This document shows positions 25,109 through 34,662 of a DNA stretch of 64,000 nucleotides, one piece after another (position 1 is the first letter of the stretch; the number at the start of each line of letters is the position of its first letter). The DNA is from Chondromyces crocatus (GTDB taxonomy: Bacteria > Myxococcota_A > Polyangia > Polyangiales > Polyangiaceae). A model generated the notes under the pieces. The model saw only the letters and a list, made by a program, of their open reading frames with translations, made no database searches and had not been told where the DNA came from. The stretch covers positions 8,850,501 to 8,914,500 of the forward strand of contig NZ_CP012159.1 of NCBI RefSeq assembly GCF_001189295.1, written 5' to 3'. A program made the translations under genes and the position numbers.

Positions 25109-25818
25109 CGCGGGGGAGCATATCCCGGCTGGGCGGGCTTCGCGTCGGGAGCGCGTACATAGAGTGGCTCGATCGTGGCGGCGTCGTGCTCGTCGCGCGC
25201 TCCGGGGTTCGCCGCGAGCCGTCTGGCCGCCAGGCGGCCGATCCAGGTGGCGTGGGGGAGGTCCATGCCCTCACCCCGGACGAGGTGAGGTCGGAGGGCA
25301 GGGATTTCCTCGGCAACGGCACCGGCGATGATCAAGCGGGCGCCCGTGGCGAGCTGAGCGAGCAAGGCCGGAACGTCCTCCCGGGGGAGGTGCCGCGGGA
25401 CCATCCGGAGGGGGGCATCGAGGGCGTCGTAGGCCGCGAGGAAGAGCTCTCCCTTCTTGGCGTCGATCATGGGGACGACGAGATCGCCCGGTGCAGCGGC
25501 CGTGTCGAAGGCTGCCGCGGCCATGGCGTCGAGGGAGGAGATGCCCACGGCAGGCGAGCCGAGCGCGAGGGCGATGCCCTTGATGGTGGCCACGCCGACA
25601 CGGACGCCGGTGAAGGAGCCAGGGCCGATGTCGCACGCGAGGGCTTCGAGGTCTGCTCTGGAGGCCGATGCGTCCCGGAGGGCCTGCTCCACGGCGGAGA
25701 AGATGCGTTCGGCGTGGCCCTGGAGATCGTCGTAGGTCGCGGCGGCGAGAACGTGCTCGCCGTCGAGGAGGGCCGCGCTACCGCGGGGCGTGGAGGTGGA
25801 GAGGGCGAGGAGCTTCAT
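25105..25818 (-). CDS. tsaB: tRNA threonylcarbamoyladenosine biosynthesis protein TsaB
   Basis: 237 residues from the ATG at 25816-25818. The ASKHA-type protein opens L-A-L-S-T-S-T-P-R-G-S-A and carries D-I-G-P-G-S-F-T-G-V-R-V-G, the clearest TsaB signature. TsaB pairs with TsaD and TsaE to make t6A37 on ANN-reading tRNAs. Its stop overlaps the Crp-like gene as ATGA, so the two are translationally coupled, an odd pairing of tRNA modification with a transcription factor. Divergent from the TonB-like gene. Confidence 0.9.
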   Translation of the reverse strand: MKLLALSTSTPRGSAALLDGEHVLAAATYDDLQGHAERIFSAVEQALRDASASRADLEALACDIGPGSFTGVRVGVATIKGIALALGSPAVGISSLDAMAAAAFDTAAAPGDLVVPMIDAKKGELFLAAYDALDAPLRMVPRHLPREDVPALLAQLATGARLIIAGAVAEEIPALRPHLVRGEGMDLPHATWIGRLAARRLAANPGARDEHDAATIEPLYVRAPDAKPAQPGYAPPR

Positions 25819-25933
25819 GGTGGATGGGGCGAGCGACTCGGTGGGGGGCGTGGCAGGATCGGGAACGGTCCGGCGCGGGCGGTGTCTGACAGAACCCGTG
25901 AGCACCGGCAATGCCTTCCTGGAGATGTCCGCG

Positions 25934-27109
25934 ATGCGCGATCCACGAGCCCCGTCCGCCGCCCGAGAGGCGCCGGGGTCCGGCGTGTCCGCGCTGGCGG
26001 TGGCGCTGTCGGTGGTCGTTCATGCGGCCCTGTTCGGGGCGGTGCACCTGACACCGGCCGGTTCGGTGGAGCACGCCGCCGTGACGCCATTGAAGGAGCC
26101 AGCGGACGTCTGGGTGGGTGACACGGCGGCGTTGCCTGGTCCGGCGGTGGGAGATGACGCGGTGCATGAGGTCGAGCTGGACGAGGCGGCCTCGTCGACG
26201 CGCGCCGCTCCGGTGATGCCGGTGGGCGAGGCTGCACCTCCGGCCGCAGCGCCGTCGCTCCCGGAGCCTCCCGTTGCAGCGCCACCGCCGCCGCCCGTCG
26301 CAGCGCCACCGCCGCCGCCCGCCGCGCCGAAGGAGCAGGAGCCAGCACACGCAGAGTCCCCGAGCGAGCAGAAGGTGGTGACGCCGAAGGAGCAGGAGGC
26401 GGTGCCGCAGAAGCCGCCGAAGGTCGAGCAAGCAGCGCCGGAGCCGAAGAAGGCACCCGTGGCCTCTAGCGCGAAGCCAGCGCGCGAGAAGGAAGACGAC
26501 GATCCGTATGCCGAGGCGAGCCCTCCGCGTCCGAGTTCGTCGGCAGAGGCCAGCGCAGCGGCGCAGCGTCCGGCTGTGTCCAGTGGGGCTTCGGATGCCG
26601 AGGGGCGTCGTGAGGGGAAGCAAGCGCAAGGCGGAGGGGCGCAAGGCGCTTTCGGGGCGGAGGGAGTGAGCGGGGTGCGCAGCCTGGGGCGAGCGTTCAC
26701 GCGGGCGATCCCGCCAGCATGCCAGGCCGATCCTGCGTGGCGCGCGCTGCCCGCTGGAAGCGCAGGGATCGCGCGGATCGTGGTGGAGATCGATGGCGAG
26801 GGGCACGTCGCGGGCTGGAAGCCGGAAGGGACGTCGACCGTTCCCGCGCCCCTCGCAGGGCTGGCGCGGCGCACGCTGGCGCTGCTCCGCGCCGGGGTCT
26901 TCGCGATGCGCGGGTCGGAGGTGGTGGCCGGGTCGCAGACGCTGGAGATCAGCGCCGAGGTGCTGGAGGGGGCGGCCGGCGATGACCTGGCGTGGAAGTT
27001 CGAGGACGGGCAAGGGCGGGCGTCGTTCATTCCGACGGAGGGGCGTCGCATCGACGTTCGGCTGCGCGTGCTCCGGGCGACGACGTCGGATTCGAGGTCG
27101 CCCGGCTGA
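25934..27109 (+). CDS. TonB-like / periplasm-spanning Pro-rich protein
   Basis: 391 residues from the ATG at 25934 (GGAG nine bases upstream; an in-frame ATG at 25925 is possible). One N-terminal membrane helix (about residues 18-37) is followed by a ~200-residue Pro/Ala/Lys/Glu-rich linker (repeated P-P-P-P-V-A-A-P). A C-terminal globular domain (A-R-I-V-V-E-I-D-G-E-G-H-V-A-G-W) resembles the TonB/AgmX-type C-terminal fold. This is the layout of energy transducers crossing the periplasm. No ExbB/ExbD gene is seen nearby. Confidence 0.6.
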   Translation: MRDPRAPSAAREAPGSGVSALAVALSVVVHAALFGAVHLTPAGSVEHAAVTPLKEPADVWVGDTAALPGPAVGDDAVHEVELDEAASSTRAAPVMPVGEAAPPAAAPSLPEPPVAAPPPPPVAAPPPPPAAPKEQEPAHAESPSEQKVVTPKEQEAVPQKPPKVEQAAPEPKKAPVASSAKPAREKEDDDPYAEASPPRPSSSAEASAAAQRPAVSSGASDAEGRREGKQAQGGGAQGAFGAEGVSGVRSLGRAFTRAIPPACQADPAWRALPAGSAGIARIVVEIDGEGHVAGWKPEGTSTVPAPLAGLARRTLALLRAGVFAMRGSEVVAGSQTLEISAEVLEGAAGDDLAWKFEDGQGRASFIPTEGRRIDVRLRVLRATTSDSRSPG

Positions 27110-27178
27110 CCAGGAGGGACTGTCACGGACGTGCTGCTGCCATGGTCAGCATGACGGTCCGCGCGCTAGGGTAGGGCC

Positions 27179-27385
27179 ATGGCAACGCGTCCCCCCCCCC
27201 GGTGTCCCACGTGCGGGCAACCGGTCGAGATTTCCGCCGAGAATGCGGTGTTTCCCTTCTGTACCGCGCAGTGCAAGCTGGTGGACCTCGGTCGATGGCT
27301 CGACGGGAGCTACCGGATCCCGGGGGCGCCTGTGGATCCGGAAGAGTTCGGGGGCAGGAACGCCGTTCGGGAAGAGGAGGACTGA
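27179..27385 (+). CDS. yacG: YacG, zinc-ribbon DNA gyrase inhibitor
   Basis: 68 residues, usual for YacG (~65). Four zinc Cys: C9-x2-C12 ... C28-x3-C32, with [15 protein letters not shown], the family's strongest signature. YacG binds GyrB and blocks DNA binding. Its last codons carry the ribosome-binding site (AGGAGG) of the following gene, which starts 4 bases later, so the two are co-transcribed. Confidence 0.92.
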   Translation: MATRPPPRCPTCGQPVEISAENAVFPFCTAQCKLVDLGRWLDGSYRIPGAPVDPEEFGGRNAVREEED

Positions 27386-27388
27386 AGG

Positions 27389-28276
27389 ATGCGCTTTCGC
27401 TTTGCCTGGTCGTCCGTTCGAACTCTGGGCCTCGCGCTGACGCTGGTCGGGATGAGTGTGAGCACCGCTCATGCGCAAGGTCAGCCGTGGACGCAGCCTG
27501 CTGGCGCTGGAGTGCCAGCCGCTCCGCCCGGGCAGGCGCCTGCGCCGAGTCCTTACGATCCGTCGATGCAGGCTGGAGGGCTGGCGCCGCCTCCGCCGAT
27601 GCAAGAGCCGCCGCCAGCGACCGAGGTTCCGCCGAGCGAGACGGAGCAGCGGCTCGACGATGCGAAGAAGGACGACTCGGGGCGTGGGCTGGAGTTCTTC
27701 TACTTCAACGTGGAAGGCGGCTTCCAGCAGGTGGGGTTGTCGACGTTCTCTGCCAACGAGGACGAGCTGACGGCGGGTCTGGTGTCGACCTCAGCGAGCG
27801 GCGGGATGGTCGGCGCAGGGCTCGGGCTGCGGCTGTTCGCGCTGACGCTGGGGGCGCGGGCGCGCGCCGGGTTCTTCAGCAACTACCAGCTCTTCAGCGT
27901 GGGCGGGGAGGTGGGGCTGCACATCCCTCTCGGCCGGCTGGATCCACACATCGATCTCGGCTTCGGCTACGCGGGGCTGGGGAGCGTGACCGGCGCCATC
28001 AGCGGTGTGGAGGACGCGGTGAGCATCCGGGGGTTCTACGGGAGGATCGGTGGAGGGCTCGACATCTACCTGACGCGCGTGCTGTCCATCGGCGCCAACG
28101 TGAGCGGGGAGCTGATGGGACTGACGCGGCCAGGGCTCTCGGCGGCGCAGGTGGAGCGGCTCCAGAGCGGCTCGGGGGGAGATCCACAGCAGGTGCGCGC
28201 CGACGTGCTCGCCGCGGATGGGAGCAGCCTGGGCTCGGCGCTGGCGATCACCGCGGTGATCGGGCTGCACCTGTGA
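27389..28276 (+). CDS. outer-membrane beta-barrel protein
   Basis: 295 residues. A signal peptide is cut near A-H-A-Q-G (residue ~31), then a ~65-residue Pro/Gln-rich stretch, then a barrel-like domain of alternating hydrophobic/polar strands with many G, and a final I-G-L-H-L strand. Similar proteins with a disordered N-terminus and a small barrel are common in myxobacterial envelopes. No substrate or partner can be assigned. AGGAGG inside the end of yacG serves as its ribosome-binding site. Confidence 0.72.
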   Translation: MRFRFAWSSVRTLGLALTLVGMSVSTAHAQGQPWTQPAGAGVPAAPPGQAPAPSPYDPSMQAGGLAPPPPMQEPPPATEVPPSETEQRLDDAKKDDSGRGLEFFYFNVEGGFQQVGLSTFSANEDELTAGLVSTSASGGMVGAGLGLRLFALTLGARARAGFFSNYQLFSVGGEVGLHIPLGRLDPHIDLGFGYAGLGSVTGAISGVEDAVSIRGFYGRIGGGLDIYLTRVLSIGANVSGELMGLTRPGLSAAQVERLQSGSGGDPQQVRADVLAADGSSLGSALAITAVIGLHL

Positions 28277-28304
28277 AGTTCGCTCCCACAGTGATCCGTA
28301 GCCG

Positions 28305-29465
28305 TTGAGCGCCATCTCCTGGTTGCTGTGGGGGCTCACTGTCGTCGCACCGGCGGCGGCGTGGCTCGCCGTGCTGCGACGAGAGCGCCCCGCCAGGACC
28401 CAGTTCTCCGTCGGGTTGTTCGCGGCGCTCCTCGGCGCGGTGGCGTTCGTTCCGGCGGTCCTGCTCGAGGAGATCTTGCTGCGCTGGGCCGGGCTGGATC
28501 GGTACGCGCGCACGGCCGACGTGGCGACGCTCGTCTATGCGCTGCTGGTGGCGGCGCCGCTGGAGCAAGGGCTCAAGGTCGCGGCGGTCGCGCCGCTGGT
28601 CCGCACGCGAAAGGTGGTCGAGCCGATCGATGGCGTCGTCTACGCGTCGACGGCAGCGCTGGGCTTCGTGACCGTGCACAACGCCGTCTACCTGTGGGGT
28701 CGCGCGCTGCCATCGGTGGACATCGCGCGCGCGCTGCTGGCGCTGCCGGCGCACGTGGCGTTCGCGACGGCGTGGGGCTTCACGCTGGGGAGAGACCGGA
28801 GGCGGCGCATCGGGGGGCGCTGGTTCAACGTGGCATGGCTCGGCGCAGCGCTGTTCAACGGGGTGTTCGATCACCTGGTGTTCGCGCGCAGGCCGGTGGC
28901 GATGCTGGCGGCGCTGCCGATCTTGCTGTGTGCCGGGGTGATCGCGCTGGTCGCGGTGCAGTCGCTCCTGCGACAAGGAGAGGCGATCTCGGACGCGCGC
29001 GTGAGCCGCTTGCTCACGAGCATGACGCCTCCCTCGATCGGGGCGGTTCGCGAGGCGCTGCGTCGCACCGAGCGTCCGGTCACGTTGCGCTGGATCGTCT
29101 TCGGGGCGCTGGTGACCACGGGGGTGCTCACGGCGTGCCTCGCGGGCGCGGTCGCCCTGGGGCACCGCGTGGGGATCGACTTTGCGGCCGTGGATCGCGC
29201 CGAAGCGCAGGTCGCGGCGATGGTGCCGCTGGTGTTCATCGGGGGCGCCGCGATGAGCGCGTTTCCGATCGCCGGCTACCTCGTGGCGCGGGCGTCGGCG
29301 ACGCGGAGTGTGCTGGAGCCGGCGATCTCGGCGGCGCTCGCCATCGTCGGATCGCTGGTGCTGCTCGGGCTGGCAGCACCAGTGGCGGTGGTGTTCGCGA
29401 TCGCCTTCGCGCCAGTCGCGTTCGGCCTGGCGTGCGTCGGCTCGTGGATGGGGATGAGTCGGTGA
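28305..29465 (+). CDS. PrsW-like multi-pass membrane protein with altered active-site motifs
   Basis: 386 residues, with about nine predicted membrane helices. The motif order of PrsW-type intramembrane proteases is present but changed: L-E-Q-G-L-K where the family has E-E-x-x-K, D-G-V-V-Y-A-S-T-A-A-L-G-F-V-T-V-H-N where E-N is usual, P-A-H-V-A-F-A-T-A-W-G, and F-N-G-V-F-D. It may be a PrsW-related protein with reduced or no proteolytic activity. The start is a TTG at 28305, the first possible codon after an in-frame stop; no strong ribosome-binding site is visible. Confidence 0.6.
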   Translation: MSAISWLLWGLTVVAPAAAWLAVLRRERPARTQFSVGLFAALLGAVAFVPAVLLEEILLRWAGLDRYARTADVATLVYALLVAAPLEQGLKVAAVAPLVRTRKVVEPIDGVVYASTAALGFVTVHNAVYLWGRALPSVDIARALLALPAHVAFATAWGFTLGRDRRRRIGGRWFNVAWLGAALFNGVFDHLVFARRPVAMLAALPILLCAGVIALVAVQSLLRQGEAISDARVSRLLTSMTPPSIGAVREALRRTERPVTLRWIVFGALVTTGVLTACLAGAVALGHRVGIDFAAVDRAEAQVAAMVPLVFIGGAAMSAFPIAGYLVARASATRSVLEPAISAALAIVGSLVLLGLAAPVAVVFAIAFAPVAFGLACVGSWMGMSR

Positions 29466-29471
29466 CGGAGC

Positions 29472-30557
29472 TCAGGCCGTCTTGGCGCCGCGCTTCTCGC
29501 CCTTCGCCAGCTCGCTCTGGAACTTCTGCAGCAGGTCCTTGGCTGCGGCCGAAAGCTCTCGAGGGACCTCGACCTGAACGAGGACCTGCAGGGCGCCGCG
29601 ACCGCGACCATCGAGACGCGGGACACCCTTCCCCTTCACGGGGATGATGTCGTTCGGCTGCGTCCCTGCGGGGACGGTGACGTCGGCCTTGGTCTCGTCG
29701 GGGAGCTCGACTTCGATCGTGGTGCCGAGCGCGGCGTCGACGAAGGTCAAGGGGAGGCGGTAGACGAGGTCCGTGCCGTGTCGCTCGAAGCGTTCGTCCG
29801 GCAGGAGGTCGACGTCGACGTAAAGATCGCCAGGGGGCGCGCCGGGAGAACCGGGCATCCCCTGGCCAGGAACGCGCAGCCGCTGCCCGCCATCGATGCC
29901 GGCGGGGAACGAGACGACGACTTTGCGGGAGCGCTCGACGGCTCCTGCTCCTTTGCAGGCGGCGCACGGGGTCTTCACGATGGATCCCTCGCCGCTGCAC
30001 TCGGGGCAGGTCTGAGAGAACATCACGAAGCCACGGGCGGTCGAGACCTGGCCTGCGCCGTTGCACGTCCCGCAGGTCTTGCGCTTCGTCCCTGGCTTGG
30101 CGCCCGTACCGCTGCACTCGTCACACGGCGCAGGCGTCCGGAGAGCGACCTCTCGCTTGCAACCGCAGATCGCCTCTTTGAGGGTGAGGCGCTGTTGCAC
30201 GCGGATGTCCTGGCCACGCGCCGGGCCACGGCGGCCTCTCCCTCCTCCTCCGCCGAAGCCGCCGAAGAACTCCGAGAAGATGTCCTGGAAGTGCGAGAAG
30301 ATGTCGCCGCCTTCGAAGCCGACCGCGCCTTCGAGCCCAGCGTGACCGAACTGGTCGTAGCGACCGCGTTTGTCAGCGTCCGAGAGGACTTGATAGGCCT
30401 CAGTCGCCTCCTTGAACTTCACCTCGGCCGATGCGTCGCCGGGGTTTCGGTCAGGATGAAACTTGAGGGCCAGCTGTCGGTAGGCCTTGCGGATGTCGTC
30501 AGGAGATGCGTCGCGCGCAACGCTGAGGACTTCGTAATAATCGCGCTTTTCACTCAT
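29472..30557 (-). CDS. dnaJ: chaperone DnaJ (type I)
   Basis: 361 residues. J domain with H-P-D (34-36), a G/F-rich linker (F-G-G-F-G-G-G-G), a four-repeat zinc domain with C-x2-C-x-G-x-G motifs ([32 protein letters not shown]), and a C-terminal substrate-binding domain. It activates DnaK ATPase and binds unfolded proteins. A good sigma-70 promoter candidate lies 60 bases upstream of the ATG, and it follows ftsZ by ~110 bases. No dnaK or grpE is in the window. Confidence 0.95.
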   Translation of the reverse strand: MSEKRDYYEVLSVARDASPDDIRKAYRQLALKFHPDRNPGDASAEVKFKEATEAYQVLSDADKRGRYDQFGHAGLEGAVGFEGGDIFSHFQDIFSEFFGGFGGGGGRGRRGPARGQDIRVQQRLTLKEAICGCKREVALRTPAPCDECSGTGAKPGTKRKTCGTCNGAGQVSTARGFVMFSQTCPECSGEGSIVKTPCAACKGAGAVERSRKVVVSFPAGIDGGQRLRVPGQGMPGSPGAPPGDLYVDVDLLPDERFERHGTDLVYRLPLTFVDAALGTTIEVELPDETKADVTVPAGTQPNDIIPVKGKGVPRLDGRGRGALQVLVQVEVPRELSAAAKDLLQKFQSELAKGEKRGAKTA

Positions 30558-30617
30558 GGGCGGCCAGAGCGCGGCGAGGGTTCGCCGCGGCGGAGAAAGG
30601 ACAGGGAGCCGCGCCAG

Positions 30618-30645
30618 ACGATAAGTCGCAGCACGCCGAAGTCAA
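30618..30645 (-). promoter_or_regulatory. candidate sigma-70 promoter for dnaJ
   Basis: On the minus strand TTGACT (30645-30640), a 16-base spacer, then TATCGT (30623-30618), about 60 bases before the dnaJ ATG. Five of six and four of six consensus bases match. It lies between ftsZ and dnaJ, so dnaJ may be transcribed separately from the dcw cluster. Confidence 0.5.
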
Positions 30646-30669
30646 CGCGTCGCTCGTGCGATGCCAACC

Positions 30670-31938
30670 TTACTGGCCGCGACGCTGGAACGCGGGGGTA
30701 TCCCAGTCGCCGTCGAGCGGGGGAACGAAGCTCGAGCGATCCCTGGTTCCGCCCGCTGCACCCGCCTGAGCCGGGGCTTGCGAGGGAGCAGCGCGACGTG
30801 AGGTCGGGTAACCCACATCCTCACGGGTCGGGGGTCGCTGCGTCAGCGGAGGCGCGTTCATGGCCGCACGGGACGAAAGGGGCGCCGCCGAGGCTGCGAT
30901 CGGGGAGAGGGCGTGCGTCCCGCTGCGCCCGGTCGAGGAGCTCGTGTACTGCTGCGGGACCTCCACGACGGGATGATCGAAGCCGGTCGCGATGACCGTC
31001 ACCTTGATCATGTCGCCCATGCTCTCGTCGATGGTCGCGCCGAAGATGATGTTGGCGTCTTCGTGCGCTTGCTCCTGCACGAGGGTCGCAGCCTCCTCGA
31101 TCTCCTTCATGCGCATGTCGGGGCCGCCGACGATGTTGATGAGCACGCCGGTGGCGCCTTCCACGGAGATGTCATCGAGCAGCGGCGAGCTGACCGCCAT
31201 CTCTGCCGCGAGGCGCGCGCGCCCCTGGCCCTTGGCGCAGCCGGTGCCCATGAGGGCGCGGCCCATGTTCGACATGACGGTCTTCACGTCGGCGAAGTCG
31301 ACGTTGACGATGCCGTTCTGCGTGATGAGGTCGCTGATGCCCTTGATGGCCTGGTAGAGCACCTCGTCCGCTTTGCGGAAGGCCTCGACGAACGACAGGT
31401 CCTCATCGCCCAAAGAGAGCAGCTTCTGGTTGGGGATGGTGATGAGGGTGTCGACGTGCTCGGCGAGCATCGCCAGACCGAGCTCGGCACGGCGTGCACG
31501 CTGCTTCCCTTCGAAGAAGAAGGGCTTGGTGACGACACCGACGGTGAGGCATCCCTCTTCACGGGCGAGCTGCGCGATGACGGGCGCAGCGCCGGTGCCG
31601 GTGCCACCGCCCATGCCGGCGGTGACGAACACCATGTCCGCGCCGGCGATCATTTCCTTGATCCGCGTCACGTCCTCGAGCGCAGCCTTGCGGCCCTTCT
31701 CGGGATCAGCGCCCGCACCGAGCCCACGGGTGACGCTGGCACCGATGTGCATCTTGGTCGGGGCCAGGCTGGCGCCGAGCGCCTGCGCGTCGGTGTTGAC
31801 GACGATGAACTCGACCCCTTCGAGGCCGAAATTCATCATCGTGTTGACCGCGTTGCCGCCAGAGCCACCGCAACCGATGACCTTGATGCGGGCTTCGTAC
31901 CCAGCATGCTCTGGGGCGAACTCGATGGAGAAACTCAT
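30670..31938 (-). CDS. ftsZ: cell division protein FtsZ
   Basis: 422 residues. Tubulin-like GTPase with V-I-G-C-G-G-S-G-G-N-A near residue 20 and the signature G-G-G-T-G-T-G-A-A-P at 110-119. The GTPase/activation domains run to about residue 320. A ~75-residue Pro/Ser/Ala linker follows, and the conserved C-terminal peptide D-W-D-T-P-A-F-x-R-R, which binds FtsA and other partners. GGGAGGA lies five bases before the ATG. Last gene of the dcw cluster, separated from ftsA by ~200 bases holding palindromes. Confidence 0.97.
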   Translation of the reverse strand: MSFSIEFAPEHAGYEARIKVIGCGGSGGNAVNTMMNFGLEGVEFIVVNTDAQALGASLAPTKMHIGASVTRGLGAGADPEKGRKAALEDVTRIKEMIAGADMVFVTAGMGGGTGTGAAPVIAQLAREEGCLTVGVVTKPFFFEGKQRARRAELGLAMLAEHVDTLITIPNQKLLSLGDEDLSFVEAFRKADEVLYQAIKGISDLITQNGIVNVDFADVKTVMSNMGRALMGTGCAKGQGRARLAAEMAVSSPLLDDISVEGATGVLINIVGGPDMRMKEIEEAATLVQEQAHEDANIIFGATIDESMGDMIKVTVIATGFDHPVVEVPQQYTSSSTGRSGTHALSPIAASAAPLSSRAAMNAPPLTQRPPTREDVGYPTSRRAAPSQAPAQAGAAGGTRDRSSFVPPLDGDWDTPAFQRRGQ

Positions 31939-32034
31939 GAAATCCTCCCGGGGGATGTGCGTGCAGTCGCTCTGCCCGCCGCCTCGCGGGCTTGGTTTGG
32001 AGGCGAGGGCACTTCGCCCTGCGCCGGACTCGCG

Positions 32035-32060
32035 GTCAAGAGGCGCCTCTTCCTCTTGAC
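32035..32060. promoter_or_regulatory. nested palindromes in the ftsA-ftsZ gap
   Basis: GTCAAGAGG (32035-32043) and CCTCTTGAC (32052-32060) form a perfect inverted repeat, enclosing the 14-base perfect palindrome AAGAGGCGCCTCTT (32038-32051). It lies ~100 bases upstream of ftsZ. It may be an operator or an mRNA hairpin that sets ftsZ expression apart from ftsA. Confidence 0.5.
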
Positions 32061-32136
32061 GCTGTCACGTTCAAAACCTTGATCAGGACCCGTCGAAACC
32101 GCCCTCTCCTAACAACTTTTGGTAGCCCCGTCATGC

Positions 32137-33447
32137 TCAGAAAGCAGCACGAAGCCAGCTCCAGAATCTCCCCCCAGACTTCGTCTCGATCCGCATCTCT
32201 TCTTGAAGTTCGCGGCGCGGCTCCTTGACGATTCTGTCACGACGGGCGTCGATGCGGGTAACCTCAGGCGGCACGGGTGTGAGCGCGCGAGCCTGCGCCA
32301 GCGCATTTGCTCCGTACTGAACAAGTCCCACCCCTGTCGCGTACTGGGGGCCAGCGACGAGCTGCGTGATCCCGCGAACGCCCACGGGCACACCCAGCCG
32401 CACAGGCATGCCGAGAATTTCCTCGGCAAACTCGGTCATGCCTTCCATGAGCACGCCGCCGCCCGTCAGGACCGCGCCCGCAGAGAGCTGCTCGAGGAGA
32501 CCCGTGTCCTCGATGCGCTTGCGGATCACAGCGAAGATTTCCTCCACGCGTGGCTCGATGATGTCCGACAGCACACGCCGAGCGGTCCGACGAGGCGGGT
32601 GACCGCCGACGCCAGGGACCTCGATTTCTTCATCATCGCCCACCATGCGGCCGAGCGCGCAGCCGAAATTGCGCTTGAGCCGCTCCGCTTCGCCCATGGG
32701 GGTGCGCAAGCCCGCCGCGATGTCCGCGGTGACGTTGTTGCCACCTGCGGGAATCACGCTTGCATGGGCGATCCCTCCATCTACATAGAGGAGGAGATCG
32801 GTCGTCCCTCCACCCACGTCGATCAGCGCGACGCCGATTTCTTTCTCGTCTTCCGAGAGAACCGACTCAGCGCTCGCAACGGGCTCGAGGACCACGTCTG
32901 CAACGGTGAGGCCACAGCGCTCGGCGCAACGGACCACGTTCTGAACGCACGACGTCGCGGCCGTGATGAGGTTGACTTTCGTGCCGAGCCTCACTCCGCT
33001 CATGCCCACGGGATCCCGGATGCCGTCCTGGTTGTCGACGGTGAACTCGCGTGGGAGAACGTGCAGGATCTGGCGGTCTGCGTCGACCGGGATTGCGCGC
33101 GCACCTTCGAGGACGCGCTCGACATCCAGCCGGGTGACCTCACCGCCCGAGATGGCTGCGACACCATCCGATCCGTGGCAACGGATGTGGCTCCCTGCCA
33201 CGCCCGCGTAGACGGTGCGGATCTCGACACCGGCCATGGTCTGGGCCGCCTCGATCGCTTCGCTGATCGAGCGGACAGTCCAGTCGATGTTGCTCACCAC
33301 TCCCTTGCGGAGACCTCGGCAAGGGACGTTCCCTACCCCGAGGATCGTGATCCCATCGGCGTCGACCTCCCCCACGACGGCGCAAACCTTCGTGGTCCCG
33401 ATGTCCAGGCCGACAACAATCTCGGTGGTCTCCATCCGGCTCTTCAT
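32137..33447 (-). CDS. ftsA: cell division protein FtsA
   Basis: 436 residues with the ATG at 33445-33447 (GAGGA about 11 bases upstream); the frame is open to an ATG at 33567, but FtsA proteins begin only a few residues before I-V-V-G-L-D-I-G-T-T-K-V-C-A-V-V, as here. Actin-like ATPase: D-V-G-G-G-T-T-D-L and G-G-G-V-L-M-E-G. The end (G-G-R-F-W-S-W-L-R-A-A-F) is the amphipathic membrane-targeting helix. It tethers FtsZ to the membrane and recruits later division proteins. 157 bases follow ftsQ. Confidence 0.95.
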   Translation of the reverse strand: MKSRMETTEIVVGLDIGTTKVCAVVGEVDADGITILGVGNVPCRGLRKGVVSNIDWTVRSISEAIEAAQTMAGVEIRTVYAGVAGSHIRCHGSDGVAAISGGEVTRLDVERVLEGARAIPVDADRQILHVLPREFTVDNQDGIRDPVGMSGVRLGTKVNLITAATSCVQNVVRCAERCGLTVADVVLEPVASAESVLSEDEKEIGVALIDVGGGTTDLLLYVDGGIAHASVIPAGGNNVTADIAAGLRTPMGEAERLKRNFGCALGRMVGDDEEIEVPGVGGHPPRRTARRVLSDIIEPRVEEIFAVIRKRIEDTGLLEQLSAGAVLTGGGVLMEGMTEFAEEILGMPVRLGVPVGVRGITQLVAGPQYATGVGLVQYGANALAQARALTPVPPEVTRIDARRDRIVKEPRRELQEEMRIETKSGGRFWSWLRAAF

Positions 33448-33603
33448 CGCGTGCACAGTCCTCATGCTCGGCGGGAGCCCGGTCACGGAGTCGGCAGAAC
33501 GCAGGTCATGGCGCTGGGCCACGCGGCCTGGGACCGCTCCCGATTCGGGCAGGGAGGACGCTGACATGCTCCGACCGAATCGGACAAATTTTGGTCGCGG
33601 GAG

Positions 33604-34662
33604 TCATTTCATCCGGACGACGACCCGCTCCGGATGCGCTTCGTTGTCGAGGAAAAGCACGGAAGCGTTCGCCTTCCGCCTGGCGAGCTCGTTCAAGACC
33701 TGCGCCGCCTGCGCGACTCTTTCGCGGTAAGGTGGGTTACCCAGGTGCAAGGAGATGCCCTCTTTGCCGATCATGAAGACGAGCGTTCCATCCTTGACGA
33801 GATGCAGCTCCTGGACGGGGTAACGGCGAGAGATGCCGGCACGATCGAACTCGTCGAGCACGTCGAGCGCGCGACGCACGGCGAGGACGACGCCAGGGCG
33901 ATCTTTGGCCACTTGCTCGGGTGAGATGCCGGTGACGACGGGGAGGTCCGCGGGGTCGTCGCCGTCGTGACGCTTGAAGAGATCGCCATCGCGGGTCGCG
34001 AGGTAAAGCTCGCCTCCGATGGCGACGAGGGCCTGCGCTTCGCGCTCGACGACGGAGACGTGGATGGTGGAGGGGAGGCGGCGCGTCACCGTCGCCTTCT
34101 CGATCCAGGGATCCGCGGAGATCGCAGCCGAGGCCATCGTGGGGTCGAGGGTGAAGATGTTGCTCCCGACCTCGATGCCGCCAGTGGTCGCTACCTCCTG
34201 TGCGCTCCGGCGCTGCTCGCCTTCGATGAGCACGGAGCGGATCGCGAAGCGCGGGCTCGACATGACGTATCGACGCGCGCCCCAGCCGACGGCGATCGAG
34301 GCGGCGAGGACCACGGCGATGCCGGCCACGACCTGGAGCCAGCGCAAGCCCTGCGGCAGGCGCGCGGGTCGCTTGGGGCTGCGCGCCGGAGCAGCAGCCG
34401 TCGGCTCCTCGGGGGGACGAACCGAGACACTGGTGGCAGGCGGCGGCGGGGAGTGCTCGTTCGAGGGCCGTCGCTCGTTCGCCGGCGGTGTCGGTGGCTT
34501 CGAGGGGGGCCTGTCGCTGCTCCGCGCGGCGTCCTTCCCCGCGCGGCCCGCGTGACTCGCCGTGGCTCCCGCCTGCTTGGGGGGCGGAGCGGAGCCGTGT
34601 TGCGAAGGAGCGACGCGGCGGTTGGGCGGCGGGGGCGCGCTGGAGCGGCGTTGGTTGTTCAC
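33604..34662 (-). CDS. ftsQ: cell division protein FtsQ
   Basis: 352 residues, start GTG overlapping the murC stop as GTGA. A ~120-residue Pro/Ser/Arg-rich cytoplasmic region is longer than in enteric FtsQ (~25). One membrane helix follows (about residues 125-147). The POTRA domain ([21 protein letters not shown]) and the beta domain come next ([29 protein letters not shown]). FtsQ joins FtsL and FtsB in the divisome. The end is a short stretch with R-V-V-V-R-M-K. Confidence 0.92.
   Translation of the reverse strand: MNNQRRSSAPPPPNRRVAPSQHGSAPPPKQAGATASHAGRAGKDAARSSDRPPSKPPTPPANERRPSNEHSPPPPATSVSVRPPEEPTAAAPARSPKRPARLPQGLRWLQVVAGIAVVLAASIAVGWGARRYVMSSPRFAIRSVLIEGEQRRSAQEVATTGGIEVGSNIFTLDPTMASAAISADPWIEKATVTRRLPSTIHVSVVEREAQALVAIGGELYLATRDGDLFKRHDGDDPADLPVVTGISPEQVAKDRPGVVLAVRRALDVLDEFDRAGISRRYPVQELHLVKDGTLVFMIGKEGISLHLGNPPYRERVAQAAQVLNELARRKANASVLFLDNEAHPERVVVRMK

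Noticed and set aside
33448-33567. Longer FtsA start at 33567
   Set aside because: Would add about 40 residues not seen in FtsA, whose actin-like domain begins a few residues after the ATG at 33447.
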